From NCBI RefSeq assembly GCF_032854445.1, contig NC_088295.1:81450644-81514643 (forward strand): a DNA stretch of 64,000 nucleotides, in the 5' to 3' direction. The DNA comes from Liolophura sinensis (taxonomy: Eukaryota; Mollusca; Polyplacophora; Chitonida; Chitonidae). This document shows, piece after piece, positions 62,101 through 64,000 of the stretch (its first letter is position 1; every line of letters begins with the position of its first letter). Made by a program: the position numbers and the translations under genes. The notes beneath the pieces are model-generated. The model did not search any database. It saw only the letters and a program-made list of their open reading frames with translations, and was not told the DNA's origin.

Positions 62101-63415
62101 AATGACGTTTACTGATACCTTTACACTCAGGCGGTGAGTCCGACCAATGGCCGTCGTTGTTACAATGGACGTAATCTGGACCAACCAAACTGTATCCCTG
62201 ATCACAAACAAACCGAGCCACATCCCCGGGTTTATTTCCATACGCAGTTACCTCCCCATAGCTTGGAGTTTGTATGCATGGACAGGATTTCACTATGGAA
62301 CATGAAAAAAAAAATAATAAAAATAACAGATTAGGCCGAAAGGATAGATTTTGGCAGAAATATTTGATCACTTACGGTACCAGATATGCAGGCAACGTTT
62401 GCACGGTGGGGCTTATTTAATAATGATCTGCTTGTCCATATCAAGATATTGCAGACCGATTACTTTATAATCGGTACAACGGCGAAAACAAAAACACCAA
62501 TCAAATATATAAATATATATAATCGGTACAGTAATCATACATAAGATATCCTACCTTTCACTATTAGAATGGCGCTGTGAGTTACCTCCCCTGCAATATT
62601 CGAAGCTTTACAGGTGTATACTCCGGCATCTAAAATTCTGAGATCTAAACACAAGACAATCAAATAAATGACATTTAACAGAAAATATTGGTTTTAAGTC
62701 ATACAGAGCACAAATTGCGTACCGCTACCTATGACCCTTCCGGCTTGGAGTCAGGAGGTTTAACTGTCAGATACCTGGTAAGTCTCTCTAGATAAGGTTT
62801 TATCCGCCAACTAGCCCGACCAATGGCATTTACGTGAAATATTCTTTAAAAAATAAAAAACACCATTAAATTTTGATCATATCATAATGGTATCAGGTTT
62901 TTGTAACAGGTCCGTTATACGGTGAACTTTATAAGCTGAAACCCAACGCCGAGGACAACAGGTATGACTCCTAACCCAGTCACAATTTATTGTTAGGAAA
63001 ATACCAAGACTGACAATTTCATTGTCTTACAAGTCTCCAGCTTACAAGGCACATGGAATATACAAAATACTAAGTAAAAACATTTACTCAACAACCGATC
63101 GATGTGCACATGCCGGCGACAGAAAAAAGCTGGTCTCTCAGTCACAAACTAGAGAGTGTGAAACAAGGTTCATCTGAGTGTGCTAGTTTCCATGATTACT
63201 ATTTTGAAGTATTAACAATAATCACACACCTGTAATCTGTAATGAGCCGGAGCTGAAAACTTTGACTCGCTCTTCAGACACTATTGGCGTGCCGTCGAGG
63301 TACCAGCGTACGATTGGCTGAGGTCTACTGGAAGCGTTACACGCCATCAGAGCTGTACTACCGACAGTCTGGTTAATGTCCTGTGGCGGAGTGTCAATGG
63401 AGGGCGGAATTGGGG
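56646..63415 (-). CDS. Large extracellular Ig/CCP(sushi)/LDLa protein, 3' part, 12 exons; 5' end outside window
   Basis: Exons, in transcript order: 63230-63415, 62555-62644, 62119-62292, 61349-61600, 60781-61077, 60473-60649, 60130-60303, 59693-59777, 59378-59469, 58569-58897, 58068-58272, 56646-57163. All are GT/AG and in phase, giving 858 residues. Order, counted from the first visible residue: I-set Ig (1-92), CCP (93-150), long CCP-like (151-234), Ig (235-333), three CCPs (334-392, 393-450, 451-509), a Cys module with HWGCCG (about 510-560), LDLa 1-3 (to about 687), a second Cys module with EWGCCR (688-740), and LDLa 4-6 to the stop. Most LDLa repeats keep the DCSDG(S/T)DE calcium motif; LDLa 5 has NGMDE instead. 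There is no membrane segment at the C terminus, so a secreted or matrix protein is likely. CCP plus Ig recalls the synaptic-matrix protein Hikaru genki, but the LDLa tail does not. Function is inferred as extracellular binding. Confidence 0.93.
59055..59113. repeat. (AT)n microsatellite
   Basis: About 29 uninterrupted AT units lie in an intron of the Ig/CCP/LDLa gene, between the last CCP exon and the first WGCC exon. Probably length-variable. Confidence 0.97.
62460..62520 (+). mobile_element. SINE tail fragment
   Basis: CGGCGAAAACAAAAACACCA followed by ATCAAATATATAAATATA matches the 3' tail of SINE family 2. It lies in an intron of the Ig/CCP/LDLa gene, opposite to transcription. Confidence 0.55.
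62700..62870 (+). mobile_element. SINE family 2, degenerate copy in an Ig-gene intron
   Basis: GGTTTAACTGTCAGATACCTGG, CCGCCAACTAGCCCGACCAA, then ACGTGAAATATTCTTTAA and AACACCATTAAAT follow the same order as the middle and tail of SINE family 2. The head is missing. It lies between the two exons of the first Ig domain. Confidence 0.6.
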
Positions 63416-63840
63416 CTTGTCAAGTCCATGATAAAAAAACACAAAATGCATCATTCCATTGTTTTTGACAAACATATTAACACAGAAAAGGTAAAAACAA
63501 TAATCGTTAGTGCTTTATATAAGGAATTCAATTTCATACGATACTAAACAATTACAAAACAGAAGTAAAGCTTCACCGGAAAGGTTTCTTCACTTTGTAC
63601 TTCAGGTTTCTCCATTTGTAGCCACCGGTAGATTCTTATGAATTCATAAGTGTGCCATATTCCCACCGACATTATAGGCTATTTGTTTAGGGGGAAAAGA
63701 GTTAAAACGTGTGAGCAGAGTGAGATGGCCTTTAACCTTATGAACAGGGACATACAGGCTGACGTAACATAGTATGATGCCAATGTGGTAGAGTAAGACC
63801 TTTGGAAGTGAACACATCCAAAAAGAGCAGATAGATATAT
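63416..63840. other. Intron upstream of the first visible Ig exon
   Basis: No further exon of the Ig/CCP/LDLa gene is visible here. The first visible exon enters in phase 1, so at least one more coding exon lies beyond the right edge. The minus-strand frame at 63644-63916 has no Ig or CCP features. Confidence 0.6.
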
Positions 63841-64000
63841 TTAAAGGAGAAGAAAATTTAGATATAATATAAATAATAGAGTATGTATTTCCTCGCAGGT
63901 GCATACCACAAAACAAATTCTAATATGTACCTCACGTTGATAAATTTTAAATAAAGTCAGCGCCAAAATCCGCTGTAGGCGACTCCATTTTGCCTAAGAA
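63841..64000 (+). mobile_element. Second copy of the 6.4 kb element family, cut by the window edge
   Basis: It begins TTAAAGGAGAAGAAAATTTA and runs through TATTTCCTCGCAGGTGCATA and GGCGACTCCATTTTGCC. It matches the reverse complement of about 6780-6940 over its whole visible length. This shows that the MCM6 intron element is a dispersed family. The other end lies outside the window. Confidence 0.75.

Overview
The window is nuclear DNA from a bilaterian animal. The evidence is long multi-exon genes with GT/AG introns, AT-rich intergenic sequence, tRNA-derived SINEs and many microsatellites and minisatellites. Two SINE families end in tails of the type ACGTTAAAxCCCAA and CGTAAAACACCAATCAAATAAATA. 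From memory these tails are common in molluscs and other lophotrochozoans, so a lophotrochozoan (probably a mollusc) is my best guess. The species cannot be named from the sequence.

Four protein-coding genes can be supported. (1) On the minus strand, 806-11836 is a complete MCM6 replicative helicase gene of 18 exons whose phases all agree, giving 813 residues. Its promoter lies just above 11836 and carries an E2F-type site. (2) On the plus strand, 13979-17573 is a complete four-exon GRHPR-type D-2-hydroxyacid dehydrogenase of 332 residues. It is head-to-head with MCM6 across about 2.1 kb, and its expected catalytic Glu is an Asp. (3) On the plus strand, 38516-38953 is a single-exon PRR15/PRR15L-like protein of 145 residues, with a spliced-looking leader holding a small upstream ORF. 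(4) On the minus strand, 56646-63415 is the 3' part (12 exons, 858 residues) of a large extracellular protein. Its order is Ig, two CCP/sushi domains, Ig, three CCP/sushi domains, and then two tandem copies of an about 175-residue unit. Each unit holds a Cys-rich module with a WGCC core followed by three LDLa domains. Its 5' end lies beyond the window.

The rest is non-coding. About 20 kb (18.4-38.3 kb) and about 15 kb (41.3-56.5 kb) hold no gene I can recognise, only SINE pieces, duplications and simple repeats. One short possible secreted peptide ORF at 54785 is listed at low confidence. Repeats also invade the genes. An 80-bp tandem array copies the 3' end of MCM6 exon 6 together with its splice donor. 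MCM6 introns hold a foldback element related to a copy at the right window edge. GRHPR introns hold a 64-bp minisatellite and a pyrimidine-rich array next to a splice acceptor.

The genes are not a functional cluster: DNA replication, glyoxylate/hydroxypyruvate metabolism, an intracellular basic protein and a secreted adhesion-type protein are simply neighbours. The most novel-looking object is the duplicated WGCC-LDLa-LDLa-LDLa unit in gene 4. The most unusual genome structure is the array of orphan splice donors in MCM6.
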